A stretch of DNA of 64,000 bases. Source: JAFGHJ01 sp964418485. GTDB taxonomy: Bacteria > Hydrothermota > UBA3072. Of the stretch, positions 17,581-26,745 are shown piece by piece. The notes beneath the pieces were generated by a model. The model was not told the DNA's origin, made no database searches, and was given only the letters and a program-made list of their open reading frames with translations. Where the stretch lies: contig CAYQMH010000001.1 in assembly GCA_964418485.1 (NCBI GenBank), forward strand, positions 1 to 64,000. Reading direction: 5' to 3'. The first letter of the stretch is position 1. Each line of letters begins with the position of its first letter. The translations under genes and the position numbers were made by a program.

Positions 17581-18354
17581 ATGAAAGTAAAACGTATAGT
17601 GTTCCTAATTATTACTGTAGCTTTTCTTTTTAATTGTAGGTGTTATTTTTGGGGTCCAATAGCGCCAAAGTGTCGTCCTCACTCATGTGAAGATGTAATT
17701 ATAGGAGTCAAACATTTAGATTGTATCGATTCCTTGTATAAAATAGATTTGAATAGTCTAAGGTATGTGTCGATAGCCCCTCTTTCGTTTAATTTACCGG
17801 ATCTTCACGCCGGCTTAGATTACAATGTAGACGGCACCTTATACCTCGGTGTAGCCGCCACTGGAGACCTCTACAAAATAGACCCTGCTACCGGTGTTGC
17901 TACTCTTGTCATAAATATCCCTCTTTCTTATGGAGAGATAATGAAATGCATTGCTTTCGCCCCTGTAGAAGTACCCGGCCCGGATGGCAGCAGTTTTCCT
18001 GCCGGTACTCTTTTTGGAGCTGAAGACAGGATCCTTCACGCAGTCAATATTGAGACGGGAGAAGTTCAAGTAATAGGGGACGTTGGACGGAAAAATGACG
18101 CACTCGCTTTCTCTCGTGATGGAATCCTTTACGGCCTCGAAGGGGGTAATAGTCTTCACATAATCAATACTGAGACAGTAGGATCAAGCAAGATTATCGA
18201 CGAACCATTAGGCTGCCATAATCTAACTTTCGCTTGTGAGGATTTTCTTTATTCGGCTGGTACCGTTTTATATAGACTTAACCCTGCAGGCGGGGATATG
18301 GATTCCCTGTGTAATGTATCAGGTAAAACGGCAGGCCTTGCTACTATGCCCTGA
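17581..18354 (+). CDS. Secreted/lipoprotein-like beta-propeller protein
   Basis: This 257-residue exported protein has an N-terminal hydrophobic signal (about 5-18) followed by FNCRC, which resembles a lipobox but has Asn before the Cys. Behind it four or five blades of about 40-50 residues repeat the pattern LYKIDPATG / LHAVNIETG / LHIINTET / LYRLNPAGG. This is the look of a small beta-propeller with DPxTG-type turns. Seven or more cysteines are scattered, so disulfides are possible. The ATG follows aaaggagg. I do not recognise a specific family; the protein is probably periplasmic or membrane-anchored. Confidence 0.6.
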   Translation: MKVKRIVFLIITVAFLFNCRCYFWGPIAPKCRPHSCEDVIIGVKHLDCIDSLYKIDLNSLRYVSIAPLSFNLPDLHAGLDYNVDGTLYLGVAATGDLYKIDPATGVATLVINIPLSYGEIMKCIAFAPVEVPGPDGSSFPAGTLFGAEDRILHAVNIETGEVQVIGDVGRKNDALAFSRDGILYGLEGGNSLHIINTETVGSSKIIDEPLGCHNLTFACEDFLYSAGTVLYRLNPAGGDMDSLCNVSGKTAGLATMP

Positions 18355-18387
18355 TATAAAATAGCATTAAAGCTTTTTTATATTAAA

Positions 18388-18429
18388 ATAAACAGGTATG
18401 AACTTGGAATCAGGTTCATACCTGTTTAT
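18388..18429 (+). terminator. Hairpin terminator after the propeller protein
   Basis: Perfect 16-bp inverted repeat (18388-18403 with 18414-18429; core AACAGGTATGAAC) with a 10-nt loop and a following T-rich stretch. The stem has a moderate GC core, so this is a likely intrinsic terminator. Confidence 0.75.
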
Positions 18430-18788
18430 ATTTTATTGCTGTTTTCTTGGTATCTTTGTGGCAATCTGTGTTTCGGGTTTCATGTTACGAGTTTCGAATC
18501 TGGTGAATTCCCCAAATTGGTTAAGTGGTTAAGTTGTTGAGTAGTAAAAACAAACAAAAAAATCTCTGTGTCTCTGTTAATAACTACGTCGTGAGTCCTG
18601 AGTTAAAATAAAAAACAGTAAAAATATTCGTGTTATTTGTGTAATTTATTGTTCTTTGTTTTGTTGGTTAGTTGGATTGTGGGTTTGTGGGACCATCTCA
18701 CCATCTAACGTTTTTGTGTCTTAGTGTATTTGTGGCAAAATTTTACCTAATTTGTTTATAAGGTACAAGATGACCAATTTATGAAGAA
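18430..18788. repeat. Repeat-filled intergenic region
   Basis: This gap has no gene and is almost wholly composed of the dispersed repeat families: ttggtatctttgtggca (18447-18463), catgttacgagtttcgaa, ttggttaagtggttaagt, ctctgtgtctctgtta (18564-18580), attcgtgttatttgtgtaa (18627-18645) and ttttgtgtcttagtgt (18712-18728). Confidence 0.65.
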
Positions 18789-20351
18789 CTACTTTCTTTT
18801 AACCAAATAAATGTTATGAAATTGCAATTTCTCGTTCAGTCTTATGTATTCAAGTTCCGCAAAATAAAGCCTAAGCATTTCTTCAAATTTAACTGGGAAC
18901 GTAGTAATTACATAAGCTTCATTTTCTTTTTTAAAGAAATCTTTGAGGGCATAAGGGCTTTGGTTTTTCATGTATTTATAGAAAGGATAATAGCTAATTT
19001 TAAACTTATTCAGATATGCGGGCATCGCTTCTATATCACATAGGTAAAGTATGACGGGAATATTTTGTTTTTTAGACTTAAGAAAATCCTGGAGTAATCT
19101 TCTTGGCTGGTAATCTGCAATAAAATAATAGTAGTACAGGCTCTGGGTTTTCTTACCTTCCAGAATATCCCTGTTAGCCATTGTGCCAACTTTACCGAGC
19201 TGTACCGCAAAAGTTGCATAAGAGTAAATTATAATGCCCAGAGTTATATAAACCATTTTATTCTTCAATCTTCTGTGTGATAAGGCAAGATAAAGGAGTG
19301 TACCCGACCCGATCGAAAAAACGGGAAGAAGACTCACAAATATTCTATCCCATGGCTTATCGCCTCTTATATATGAGAAAATAAAAGGCAAAATAAACAC
19401 AATCAAAAGAACTTTTGAATTTTCTATTATCGATTCTAATCTTTCTTTGCGAAATTTGATTTCCTTGTAGTTCAGAATTATGCCAATTAAAATTATTGCA
19501 ATTATTAAATATCTAGCTGAAATAAAATAATAGATTACTTTGGGGAATATTTCCAAAAGTATTTTCGAGTTGAATAACCCTTGTGATTTTACGAATCGAT
19601 TATTGATTAAATTCTTCCAGACAGGTATGTAGAAGAGTATTGATGTTATCCCTCCGGATGTCATTGCAATTACCATATATAAAAATTTTTTAGTTCGTTT
19701 TTGCCAGAATTTGATTAGATATACGATACAAAACGCTAAGACAGGATAAAGGTTTAACGGAATAGTATAAAGCAAAAGCGCAACAATAATACCGATACAC
19801 AAAAATTTACCCCGGGTGGGATCGTTTCCGTACGCAAAAATGAGATATATCAGAATGGATACGAACATCACGCTTAAAATATATCCCCTTATTTGTAGTG
19901 CAAAATTATATAAAGGTATAGAGGTGACAAAGATTATTAAACTAAAATTTGCGATTTCTCTGTTGAAAAATTTTGTTCCAATTCGGTAAACGAACGCAAT
20001 TGTTACTAAAACATAGGAAAAATGTAGTAAACGAATTTTATAAGGCGAATCCATAAGGGTAGATAACTCCCTGATTCCTAGAGCCTTAAGGTAAATATTG
20101 TTAAGCAGATTATGGAGAATATGATTGTTTGGTAACGGATAATATGTAAGTGTAGTTTTTATTGAAGTGAATACAAAATGGCGAAGAGTAAAGATTTCGT
20201 CATACCAGAAATCCAGATTGAGGATTCTCAAAAGCGCAATCAGAAAAGGTATTGAAATTATCAATCCAATTGAAATTGTAGATTTTATAGGATTTCGAAT
20301 ATTTTTGAATGCCATTTCATTAGATTTGCATTTTTTTCGAAAGATATTCAT
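18789..20351 (-). CDS. GT39-type membrane glycosyltransferase
   Basis: This 520-residue integral membrane protein has around ten to twelve hydrophobic segments and a soluble C-terminal part (about 400-520). After the first TM the extracytoplasmic loop carries LDFWYDEIFTL, the acidic motif that GT-C enzymes of the PMT/ArnT (GT39) class use in catalysis with a lipid-phosphate sugar donor. It probably transfers a sugar to protein or envelope glycan on the outer face of the inner membrane. The start at 20351 is ATG with only a weak upstream gtgga, and an internal Met13 is an alternative. It is transcribed divergently from the GT2 gene at 20661, which could make its donor. The acceptor is unknown. 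Confidence 0.75.
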   Translation of the reverse strand: MNIFRKKCKSNEMAFKNIRNPIKSTISIGLIISIPFLIALLRILNLDFWYDEIFTLRHFVFTSIKTTLTYYPLPNNHILHNLLNNIYLKALGIRELSTLMDSPYKIRLLHFSYVLVTIAFVYRIGTKFFNREIANFSLIIFVTSIPLYNFALQIRGYILSVMFVSILIYLIFAYGNDPTRGKFLCIGIIVALLLYTIPLNLYPVLAFCIVYLIKFWQKRTKKFLYMVIAMTSGGITSILFYIPVWKNLINNRFVKSQGLFNSKILLEIFPKVIYYFISARYLIIAIILIGIILNYKEIKFRKERLESIIENSKVLLIVFILPFIFSYIRGDKPWDRIFVSLLPVFSIGSGTLLYLALSHRRLKNKMVYITLGIIIYSYATFAVQLGKVGTMANRDILEGKKTQSLYYYYFIADYQPRRLLQDFLKSKKQNIPVILYLCDIEAMPAYLNKFKISYYPFYKYMKNQSPYALKDFFKKENEAYVITTFPVKFEEMLRLYFAELEYIRLNEKLQFHNIYLVKRK

Positions 20352-20585
20352 ATAATTCCACGTATTTTTAAAATAATACCTCTGTTTTTTAAATAATACG
20401 CATGTTTATTCTGTTAACTCACACTTGAAATATTGTTTTTGAACTTGGAGGTTTTTTATTTTCAGAGATAAAAATATGAGTATTTGATAATTTGTCAACA
20501 GGTGGCTTTTTTGTAAAAGATTACTTTTCTATTATACATAAATAAAGATATTATTTATATACATTATCATAAAACATGCTTTCCA
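20352..20585. other. AT-rich divergent intergenic region
   Basis: A very AT-rich gap between two divergent glycosyltransferase genes. No repeat-family copy, hairpin or reading frame of note is seen. The only recognisable signal in the whole gap is the promoter at 20586-20613. Confidence 0.5.
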
Positions 20586-20613
20586 TTGACTAAAGAACAA
20601 AGCTATATATATT
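20586..20613 (+). promoter_or_regulatory. Probable promoter of the GT2-GT39 pair
   Basis: TTGACT (20586-20591), 16-bp spacer and TATATT (20608-20613), 47 bp before the start codon at 20661. Confidence 0.6.
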
Positions 20614-20660
20614 TAAGCTCGAATAACAAAAAGTTTTTATATCTATCGTAAGGAGGCAGT

Positions 20661-21356
20661 TTGATATTAACAGTAGTTATACCGGTTTATAACGAAAAGG
20701 ATACGATTCAAGAGGTTATCGAAAGAGTCAAAAAGTCTCCAGTGGAAAAAGAAATTATTATCGTAGATGACGGCTCGGATGACGGGACAAAAGAAGTTTT
20801 GAATAGTATAAAAGAACAAAGGAAAGATATTCGATTCGTATATCTCAGTAGAAATATGGGAAAGGGACAGGCAATTAAGAAAGGGTTTTCGTTAGAAAAA
20901 GGCAAATATGTGATTGTTCAGGATGCCGATCTTGAGTACGACCCGAATGTGTACCCTAAATTACTTAAACCATTACTAAACAAAGAAGCTGATGTCGTCT
21001 TTGGTTCGAGACTTCTAAATAAAGCCAATAAAGGTGATTGGTTATTCTATATAGGAAGAGTTTCTATTACTTGGGTGGCTAATATTCTATATAAGAGTAA
21101 TTTAACAGATGCGTATACATGCTATAAAGTACTGCCCTGTGATTTTGTCAAAAATATAAACATAAAAGCCAATGGTTTTGAATTAGAAGCCGAACTTACA
21201 GCTAAAACGCTTCTTGCAGGAAAAAAGATAAAAGAAATTTCCATAAGCTACAACCCTCGTTCTATAAAAGAAGGAAAAAAAATATCATGGAAAGACTGGT
21301 TCCGGGGTGTGAAAATGTTACTTGCCTTGAGATTAAAAAATAAGTGGTTAACTTAA
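20661..21356 (+). CDS. Family 2 glycosyltransferase (dolichol-phosphate-mannose-synthase-like)
   Basis: A 231-residue cytoplasmic GT-A enzyme of the DPM1-like type. Visible are VVIPVYNEKDTIQEVIERV, IIIVDDGSDDGT, LSRNMGKGQAIKKG, the metal-binding QDADLEYDP and VFGSRLL. Such enzymes load a sugar from a nucleotide donor onto polyprenyl phosphate. The start is TTG at 20661 after aaggaggcag. It overlaps by 13 bp a GT39-type enzyme that needs exactly such a lipid-linked donor, so the two plausibly act in sequence. The sugar identity is unknown. Confidence 0.88.
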   Translation: MILTVVIPVYNEKDTIQEVIERVKKSPVEKEIIIVDDGSDDGTKEVLNSIKEQRKDIRFVYLSRNMGKGQAIKKGFSLEKGKYVIVQDADLEYDPNVYPKLLKPLLNKEADVVFGSRLLNKANKGDWLFYIGRVSITWVANILYKSNLTDAYTCYKVLPCDFVKNINIKANGFELEAELTAKTLLAGKKIKEISISYNPRSIKEGKKISWKDWFRGVKMLLALRLKNKWLT

Positions 21357-22930
21357 AGAAAGAAAAAGTCCCAATAATTATAATTTTTTTTTCAATTATC
21401 CTTGCTTTGGTAACTTTTTCTTTTATCCCTTTTCTCGGAGGCGATAATTTTGCCTATTTCTATCTATCCAGAGCACTTATACAGGGCAAAGGTTATATTG
21501 AATTATGGAATCCAAATCTTTCCTTGCATACCGAGTATCCTCCTCTTTTCCCGATACTACTCTTACCAGCGGCTTTTTTCAATTTCTATCTGTTAGCAAA
21601 GGTAATTGTTTTCTTATGTTATATATTTTCATTGTTCTTTTCTTATCGGTTATTTCAAGAATTAAACGGCCCGAAATCTAAAGATGCGACATTAATTGGA
21701 CTTTTATTCCTTGCTTTTTCCCCTGCGCTAATTGAATATAGTAGTTGGGCTCTTTCTGAAATTCCCTATATACTAGTTTCTGTTTTATCTTTGTATTTTT
21801 GGAGTAAGAAAAAGCATAATACTTCATTATTTTTTGCGGTTTTGGCTTTTTTTACAAGAATAGCAGGTATTACTTTATTGATCACTATAAGCGTTTTTTA
21901 TTTTTTCGAATTCAGGGAAGGTAAAAAGAAGATTGTTTTCCCTTTGATTGCTTTCTCGTTTGTGTCTTTTTGGATGATTTACGCGCACCTTTTCAAGGAT
22001 CCTTATCATGAATCTTATTTGCACCAGCTTCTACTTAAGAATCGTTTTAACCCAGCTTCAGGAAATATTAATGCTCTGGATCTACTGATTCGGATAGTCA
22101 AAAATATCTGGGCAATGCCTTCTAAAGTTTTTCCGCAGATATTCTGGGGAGAGCTTAAGAATTTCCCATTTTGTTTATCTATTGGAGTTATAATTACAGG
22201 ATCAGTATTTTTGGGCATATTCGGTAATAAAATTTTTCCTATAAAAACACAAAAAAAGGCAGGAAAAGATACATCAATGTTTGTAACCACAAATCTTATG
22301 AATGTTTATTTGCTTTTATACTTGTTAACAGTTTGGGCCTGGCCGCTTATATGGTCTGCCGATAAGAGATTTTATTTGCCTATATTGCCTTTGGTTGCTT
22401 TTTGGGGCGGAAAAGGCGTAACAGTGGCACTCAAAAAACTTCCTGAAAATGTTAAAAAGAAACCTTTGTCTTTTGTTATACCAGGTATATTAGCAGTTCA
22501 CTGCATTTTTACATCCTTATTAAATTCGGGTGAAATTTGGAGAGATAATAGCACATGGATCAATCACGGAATTCCCCCCAAAGAATACCGCCATTTTCAA
22601 TTTTACATAAATGTTGAGAAATGGGCTTCCAGTGAAAAAATACCAAGTAATGCTGTTTTCATTGCAAGGAAAGCACGATCTTTTTATCACTTTACCAATT
22701 TTCATGCTACCCGAGTCCCAATAATAGGAGATCTGCAAGGTTTTAAGGATGTTTTAGAGAAATATAAGATCAATTATATTACAGTTTGTGTTTTTTTTGA
22801 CTCAGCAGATATGCTTTTCACCGTAATAAAAGCACTTGAAAACGAATACGAATTTACCCCCGTTTACGTAGAACCTGATAAAAGCGGAGTTGTGTTTGAG
22901 TGCAAGAAAAAATTATTGCCAAATAAATAA
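21344..22930 (+). CDS. GT39-type membrane glycosyltransferase
   Basis: This 528-residue multi-span membrane protein of the PMT_2/ArnT class has a hydrophobic N-terminal half with the loop motif LHTEYPPLFPILLLP and a downstream LSEIPYILVSVLSLY. A soluble C-terminal domain spans about 410-528. The start is GTG at 21344, inside the end of the GT2 gene, so the two are coupled. It should use the polyprenyl-phosphate sugar made by the GT2 enzyme to glycosylate something outside the membrane (inference). The paralogue at 18789 is on the opposite strand. Confidence 0.8.
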   Translation: MVNLKKEKVPIIIIFFSIILALVTFSFIPFLGGDNFAYFYLSRALIQGKGYIELWNPNLSLHTEYPPLFPILLLPAAFFNFYLLAKVIVFLCYIFSLFFSYRLFQELNGPKSKDATLIGLLFLAFSPALIEYSSWALSEIPYILVSVLSLYFWSKKKHNTSLFFAVLAFFTRIAGITLLITISVFYFFEFREGKKKIVFPLIAFSFVSFWMIYAHLFKDPYHESYLHQLLLKNRFNPASGNINALDLLIRIVKNIWAMPSKVFPQIFWGELKNFPFCLSIGVIITGSVFLGIFGNKIFPIKTQKKAGKDTSMFVTTNLMNVYLLLYLLTVWAWPLIWSADKRFYLPILPLVAFWGGKGVTVALKKLPENVKKKPLSFVIPGILAVHCIFTSLLNSGEIWRDNSTWINHGIPPKEYRHFQFYINVEKWASSEKIPSNAVFIARKARSFYHFTNFHATRVPIIGDLQGFKDVLEKYKINYITVCVFFDSADMLFTVIKALENEYEFTPVYVEPDKSGVVFECKKKLLPNK

Positions 22931-22995
22931 ATCCGTGGCCAATTATTTTTTTGTGTGGTGTGAGTTTGTAGTGTCCTTGTGTCTTTATGGCTATT

Positions 22996-24714
22996 TCAGT
23001 AAATCAAATTAAGAATCCAGCCAACGAAAAAAGCAGAAGAGATCATTATCGCGGAGGATTTGAGAGTATCCCAGAAGCCCAATTCCTTAAAGAGAACGAC
23101 AAAAGTCGCCACACATGGAAAATACATTGTAAGAACAACGGAAGCAGTAATTAATTGTCCCATAGACAACCCCAGGGGCGCAAGCATACCTATTGCTACG
23201 TCCTTACGCAAAAAACCTATAAAAAGTGCAGCTATTGCTTCCGCCGGAATACCCAGAACTTTGGTTAATAAACCTCCGAAAATTCTAGACGTGAAATTTA
23301 TAAAACCAAGGATGTAGAATAAATTTACAATAAAAACACCAATTAATACAAATGGAAGAGCCTCCCTTAAAAACCAACCTACTCTTAAGTATACTTTCTC
23401 AAGTAAAACCTTAAAGTAAGGAACTCTATATGGCGGTATTTCCGCGAATATCTCAGGACTTTCCCCCGAAACGTATCTGGCCATAATTTTACCTGTTATA
23501 ATCCATACTAAAAACAATGTAATAAAGACCGGAGCAATTCCTTTTACCCCATATTTTCCAAGCAAACCGAATATCATAGCGGTCTGAGCCATACAGGGAA
23601 TAGAGATCGACATAACTGTTGCGGCTATAAATCTTTCTCTTCTAGTCTCCATAATCCTTGTAGCTAAAACACCCGGAACATTACAGCCAAAAGCGAGAAA
23701 CATAGGTACAATACCCATTCCATGGATACCGATCTGATGCATAAGACGATCCACAAGAACCGCTAACCTCGGCAGATATCCCGTATCCTCGAGAATAGAA
23801 AGAACAAAATAAAAACTGATAATATAGGGCAAAACAGCTGCTATTGGTATAAAAAGGCCTGTGCTCAAAAGCCCGAAAGATTGGTAAAAATCGATTTTTC
23901 CTTCTATCAATTCCCCTATGATAATTTTATTTAGCAAAGTTCCATCACCTAAAAAAACCGAAAGCTTCAATAAAACAGGCATCCATAAATTTTCGAAGAG
24001 GGGAGCAAAAACAAAACCTATCAAACCTTCTCCGATTAAACGGATAATTACAAAAGACAAAAACAGAACTACACCCGAAAAAAATATTCCGAGTAAAGGA
24101 TGAGTCGAAATTTCCTCAAGGATTTGAAGGAAAGTGTGATGGTGGTGTTTGATGCTTTGAGTTTTATTGATAATCTTGCCAACCAAATCCCATATATCTT
24201 TTTTCTTTACTTTTAGATTTGCCGGTTTTGCATCGCTCAGTCTTTTCCTTAACTCTTGAATTCCGAAACCTGTAATAGCCACAGTTGGCATCACCGGAAC
24301 CTTCAGAAACTTGCTTAGATTGTCGACATCTATATTAATCCCCTTATGCTTTGTTTCATCCCAAAAATTCAATAAAACTACAACAGGAAACTTGGTAGAT
24401 AATAATTGAAGCGTAAGATTAAGGTTTCGTTCAAGGTTTGTAGAATCAATCACATTTACTATTACCGTTTCTTTAGGATCGCTGTCATCAATGATCTTTT
24501 TAGCCACTTTTTCCGCGGGGGAATCCGGATCAAGCGAATAAGTTCCGGGAACATCTATTACTTCGATATCATTATCTTCTATCCTCATTTTACCTCTGAG
24601 ATATTCGACGGTCGTTCCCGGATAATTAGAAGCAATGACTCTTACTCCGGTAAGTCGGGTAAATATCGCGCTTTTTCCTACATTGGGGTTACCAAACAAT
24701 AAGATTCTTTTCAC
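22996..24714 (-). CDS. feoB: Ferrous iron transport protein B
   Basis: FeoB is the GTPase-linked inner-membrane Fe(II) importer. The G domain shows G1 GNPNVGKS (8-15), G2 NYPGTT, G3 DVPGTY (54-59) and G4 NFWD (116-119). The membrane part carries FLAFGCNVPGVLATR and GFLRKDVAIGML, both conserved. At 572 residues it is about 100 shorter than the commonest FeoB, mainly through a short linker after the G domain, which contains four consecutive His at 190-193. The ATG overlaps the feoA stop by 4 bp. It is the last gene of DtxR-feoA-feoB. Confidence 0.95.
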   Translation of the reverse strand: MKRILLFGNPNVGKSAIFTRLTGVRVIASNYPGTTVEYLRGKMRIEDNDIEVIDVPGTYSLDPDSPAEKVAKKIIDDSDPKETVIVNVIDSTNLERNLNLTLQLLSTKFPVVVLLNFWDETKHKGINIDVDNLSKFLKVPVMPTVAITGFGIQELRKRLSDAKPANLKVKKKDIWDLVGKIINKTQSIKHHHHTFLQILEEISTHPLLGIFFSGVVLFLSFVIIRLIGEGLIGFVFAPLFENLWMPVLLKLSVFLGDGTLLNKIIIGELIEGKIDFYQSFGLLSTGLFIPIAAVLPYIISFYFVLSILEDTGYLPRLAVLVDRLMHQIGIHGMGIVPMFLAFGCNVPGVLATRIMETRRERFIAATVMSISIPCMAQTAMIFGLLGKYGVKGIAPVFITLFLVWIITGKIMARYVSGESPEIFAEIPPYRVPYFKVLLEKVYLRVGWFLREALPFVLIGVFIVNLFYILGFINFTSRIFGGLLTKVLGIPAEAIAALFIGFLRKDVAIGMLAPLGLSMGQLITASVVLTMYFPCVATFVVLFKELGFWDTLKSSAIMISSAFFVGWILNLIY

Positions 24715-25019
24715 TCGCTTACCTCTTCAACAAGTATAGTGCTCGCCATTCCTCTGCCTACGGCAATTTCACAGTTACCAACCCTTACGATAACAGGACC
24801 CAAAAAAGGGTGCATAGTAATCTTCTTTATAATCACACCTTCTCTTATCCCCATATTTGCGAATCTTCTGCACCAATTTCCTCCCCTTCCCCTTCCCCCT
24901 CCCCCTCCCATTCTCCTTCTCCCAGCTCCATGCCTCATTCCTGCTATACGTCCCTCGCCTCTCCCGACGGATTTCACTATAAGGGGAACATTTTTTCTTG
25001 CTTCAAGAAGAGATATCAT
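24711..25019 (-). CDS. feoA: FeoA-domain protein with a Gly/Arg-rich insertion
   Basis: FeoA is a small SH3-like partner of FeoB. The 102-residue frame has the family's beginning (LLEARKNVPLIVKSV) and end (GIREGVIIKKI, LGPVIVRVGNCEIAVGRGMA). Between them, at about residues 30-48, is a Gly/Arg-rich stretch (GAGRRRMGGGGGRGRGG) in place of the usual short loop. The DNA there is a homopyrimidine tract on the + strand (24877-24909). The ATG is inside the 3' end of the regulator gene. The FeoA assignment is secure from neighbours and ends; the insert is unusual. Confidence 0.85.
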   Translation of the reverse strand: MISLLEARKNVPLIVKSVGRGEGRIAGMRHGAGRRRMGGGGGRGRGGNWCRRFANMGIREGVIIKKITMHPFLGPVIVRVGNCEIAVGRGMASTILVEEVSE

Positions 25020-25401
25020 AATTTACATAAACCTCTTTAGATTTGAGATAAGAATCCATCTTATCACATGTTTCTTCCGAAACTACATGCTCGATTCCAC
25101 AAGCGTCTTTATCAGCGACCTTTTCGTCGACATTTAAAACCTCAATCAAAAAACTCCGTATCAGTTTATGCTTCCTGTAAATAGCATGCCCTATTTCATT
25201 ACCTTTTTCTGTAAGCTCTATATACCCGTACCTTTTATGTTTTATCAAGCCATCGCTTTTTAGAGCTTTTATCGCGTAATTAACACTGGCAAGAGAAACA
25301 TCCATGTGCGAAGCAATGTCTTTAACCCTGGCTACTTTCTCTTCTTCGCAAATCTCACATATTGCTTCGAGATAATCTTCCCTGCTTTTCGTTAATTCCA
25401 T
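25003..25401 (-). CDS. DtxR/MntR-family metal-dependent regulator
   Basis: A 132-residue metal-responsive repressor. The N-terminal winged helix is SREDYLEAICEICEEEKVARV with KDIASHMDVSLASVNYAIKAL. The dimer/metal domain contains YGYIELTEKG, KHKLIRSFLIEVL and ACGIEHVVSEETCDKM, with typical Cys/His/Glu ligands. It lacks the SH3-like third domain, as in MntR. It leads the operon with feoA (17-bp overlap) and feoB, and a palindrome sits at its promoter. Iron-responsive autoregulation is therefore likely (inference). Manganese sensing cannot be ruled out by sequence. Confidence 0.9.
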   Translation of the reverse strand: MELTKSREDYLEAICEICEEEKVARVKDIASHMDVSLASVNYAIKALKSDGLIKHKRYGYIELTEKGNEIGHAIYRKHKLIRSFLIEVLNVDEKVADKDACGIEHVVSEETCDKMDSYLKSKEVYVNYDISS

Positions 25402-25414
25402 TTTTCACCTCCAA

Positions 25415-25459
25415 TGTTAGACATATCTAACAATATAAGGCATGTTTATCTTTTGTCAA
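25415..25459 (-). promoter_or_regulatory. Promoter and palindromic operator of the DtxR-feoA-feoB operon
   Basis: On the reverse strand TTGACA (25454-25459), a 16-bp spacer and TATATT (25432-25437). The near-palindrome TGTTAGA-4-TCTAACA (25415-25432) abuts and overlaps the downstream edge of the -10. A repressor bound there would block transcription. The TTAGA/TCTAA half-sites fit DtxR-type operators in general form. Confidence 0.75.
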
Positions 25460-25697
25460 GCCGCATTGATAAATCAAATATTAAAAATCAAAAAGCAAAA
25501 TTACAAAAAATAAAAAAGATTGGCCACGAAGAACACAAAGGCACAAAGAAAAAAATAATTTGTGTAAGTTATTTAATTTGTTGTTGCTGTCCGGTATTAT
25601 GTTAGCGGTTATTAAATAAACACAATGAAATCTAGGGCTGGGGCTTTGTGTTTTAGTGTCTTTGTGGTGATCAGCAGCGGCTCTGCCGCGCTGGGGT
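25460..25697. repeat. Intergenic repeats before the DUF4382 gene
   Basis: Contains an AT-rich repeat copy (25473-25506: aaatcaaatattaaaaatc, then gcaaaattaca). The periodic ggccacgaagaacacaaagg lies at 25522-25541, ttgtgttttagtgtctttgtgg near 25647-25669, and a GCGGC-TCT-GCCGC hairpin at 25677-25689. There is no gene. Confidence 0.65.
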
Positions 25698-25725
25698 TTG
25701 ACTATTCTGAAAAAAGGATTATATT
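25698..25725 (+). promoter_or_regulatory. Probable promoter of the DUF4382 gene
   Basis: TTGACT (25698-25703), 16-bp spacer, TATATT (25720-25725), about 90 bp before the start codon. Confidence 0.6.
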
Positions 25726-25816
25726 GAAGACAATTAGATGGTTATTGTGTAGAATTTTTATATGTATGGAACTTAGGATTAAACGTAAGGGTCATATTGC
25801 ATAAAAGGAGGCTTTT

Positions 25817-26614
25817 TTGATTAGAAAAATCGTTTTTTTTGTATTTATTCTTCTGTTTGTTATGGATTGCGGAGAAGAAAAAGGTTATTTGAAAATCTGG
25901 CTAATAGACGCACCACCTCCACAAGACACGGAGCACATATACTTAACAATAGTAAGAATTAGATTAAGAGATGAAGCGGGAAATGTCTCAACTATTGAGC
26001 AAAACATACATACAATTGACGTCCTGGATCTTATCGGTGGAATTGCGGCACCGCTTACGTATAATTATAGGACCATGGACTATTTTATCGAAGTGGAACC
26101 CGGAAATTATAATAGTGTATTGTTATTACTAGCTGAGATAAACTACGTTGTAAGGGGCGATGACAGTTTAGAAGATTCCTTGTTAATTCCCGCCGACGAG
26201 CCAATTGAATACGAACTTTATGAGGACTTCACTATATTACCCGGAGAAGACCTTACAATTGTCGTTGATTTTGACGCTTCAAAATCAATAAATTGGGAAT
26301 CGTATCCTTACGAGCTTACTCCACACTTTAGAATATTTCAAAGTTCAGATGCAGGATTTATAAGAGGAAAAGTAAAAGATATCTCAGGTGCAGCTGTAAA
26401 ATTTGCCACTGTACAGGCTGTAAGTTCAACAGATACCATGACAGCATTGTCGGTGGACTTAGATACTACTTATTCATACTGTTTGATAGTTCCTGAGGGT
26501 ACTTATGATATTAGCGCTTCCGCAGACGGTTATATCATATCCGATACCATATATAACGGAGTTAATGTAGTCGTGGATTCTATCTTAGAGGGTTTTGACT
26601 TTACGCTTGAATAA
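25817..26614 (+). CDS. DUF4382 / carboxypeptidase-regulatory-like lipoprotein
   Basis: This 265-residue exported protein has an N-terminal hydrophobic signal ending VMDCGEE, lipobox-like but with Asp before Cys. Residues about 22-180 resemble the DUF4382 domain (GYLKIWLIDAPP, then IYLTIVRIRL). The last 80 residues form an Ig-like carboxypeptidase-regulatory module (GFIRGKVKDISGAAVKFATV, PEGTYDISASADGY). The start is TTG after aaaaggagg. It probably sits on the periplasmic or outer surface. The function is unknown. The domain calls rest on pattern recognition only. Confidence 0.7.
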   Translation: MIRKIVFFVFILLFVMDCGEEKGYLKIWLIDAPPPQDTEHIYLTIVRIRLRDEAGNVSTIEQNIHTIDVLDLIGGIAAPLTYNYRTMDYFIEVEPGNYNSVLLLLAEINYVVRGDDSLEDSLLIPADEPIEYELYEDFTILPGEDLTIVVDFDASKSINWESYPYELTPHFRIFQSSDAGFIRGKVKDISGAAVKFATVQAVSSTDTMTALSVDLDTTYSYCLIVPEGTYDISASADGYIISDTIYNGVNVVVDSILEGFDFTLE

Positions 26615-26656
26615 GTAGATATATATTGAAGTTTTAATTTCGGTAAGAATATTTAG

Positions 26657-26745
26657 AAACCGGGGCGGGCGCACTTTTTTTAAGTGAACAAGGAGGTATA
26701 TCACATTTGTGTAGTGATATATTTGCCGACACCCCGGCATGGTTT
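26657..26745 (+). other. Candidate structured RNA element
   Basis: In the convergent gap, CCGGGG (26660-26665) can pair with CCCCGG (26732-26737). They enclose two inner hairpins: cactt/aagtg (26672-26686) and an 8-bp stem TATATCAC/GTGATATA (26697-26721). The result is a closed three-way junction. An aaggagg motif lies between the two inner hairpins. It matches no riboswitch class that I recognise. It could be a terminator-like or cis-acting structure. Confidence 0.3.

Noticed and set aside
24739..25137. Pro/Ser-rich + strand frame
   Set aside because: It is antisense to feoA and the end of the DtxR gene; the Pro run is the complement of the Gly/Arg codons.
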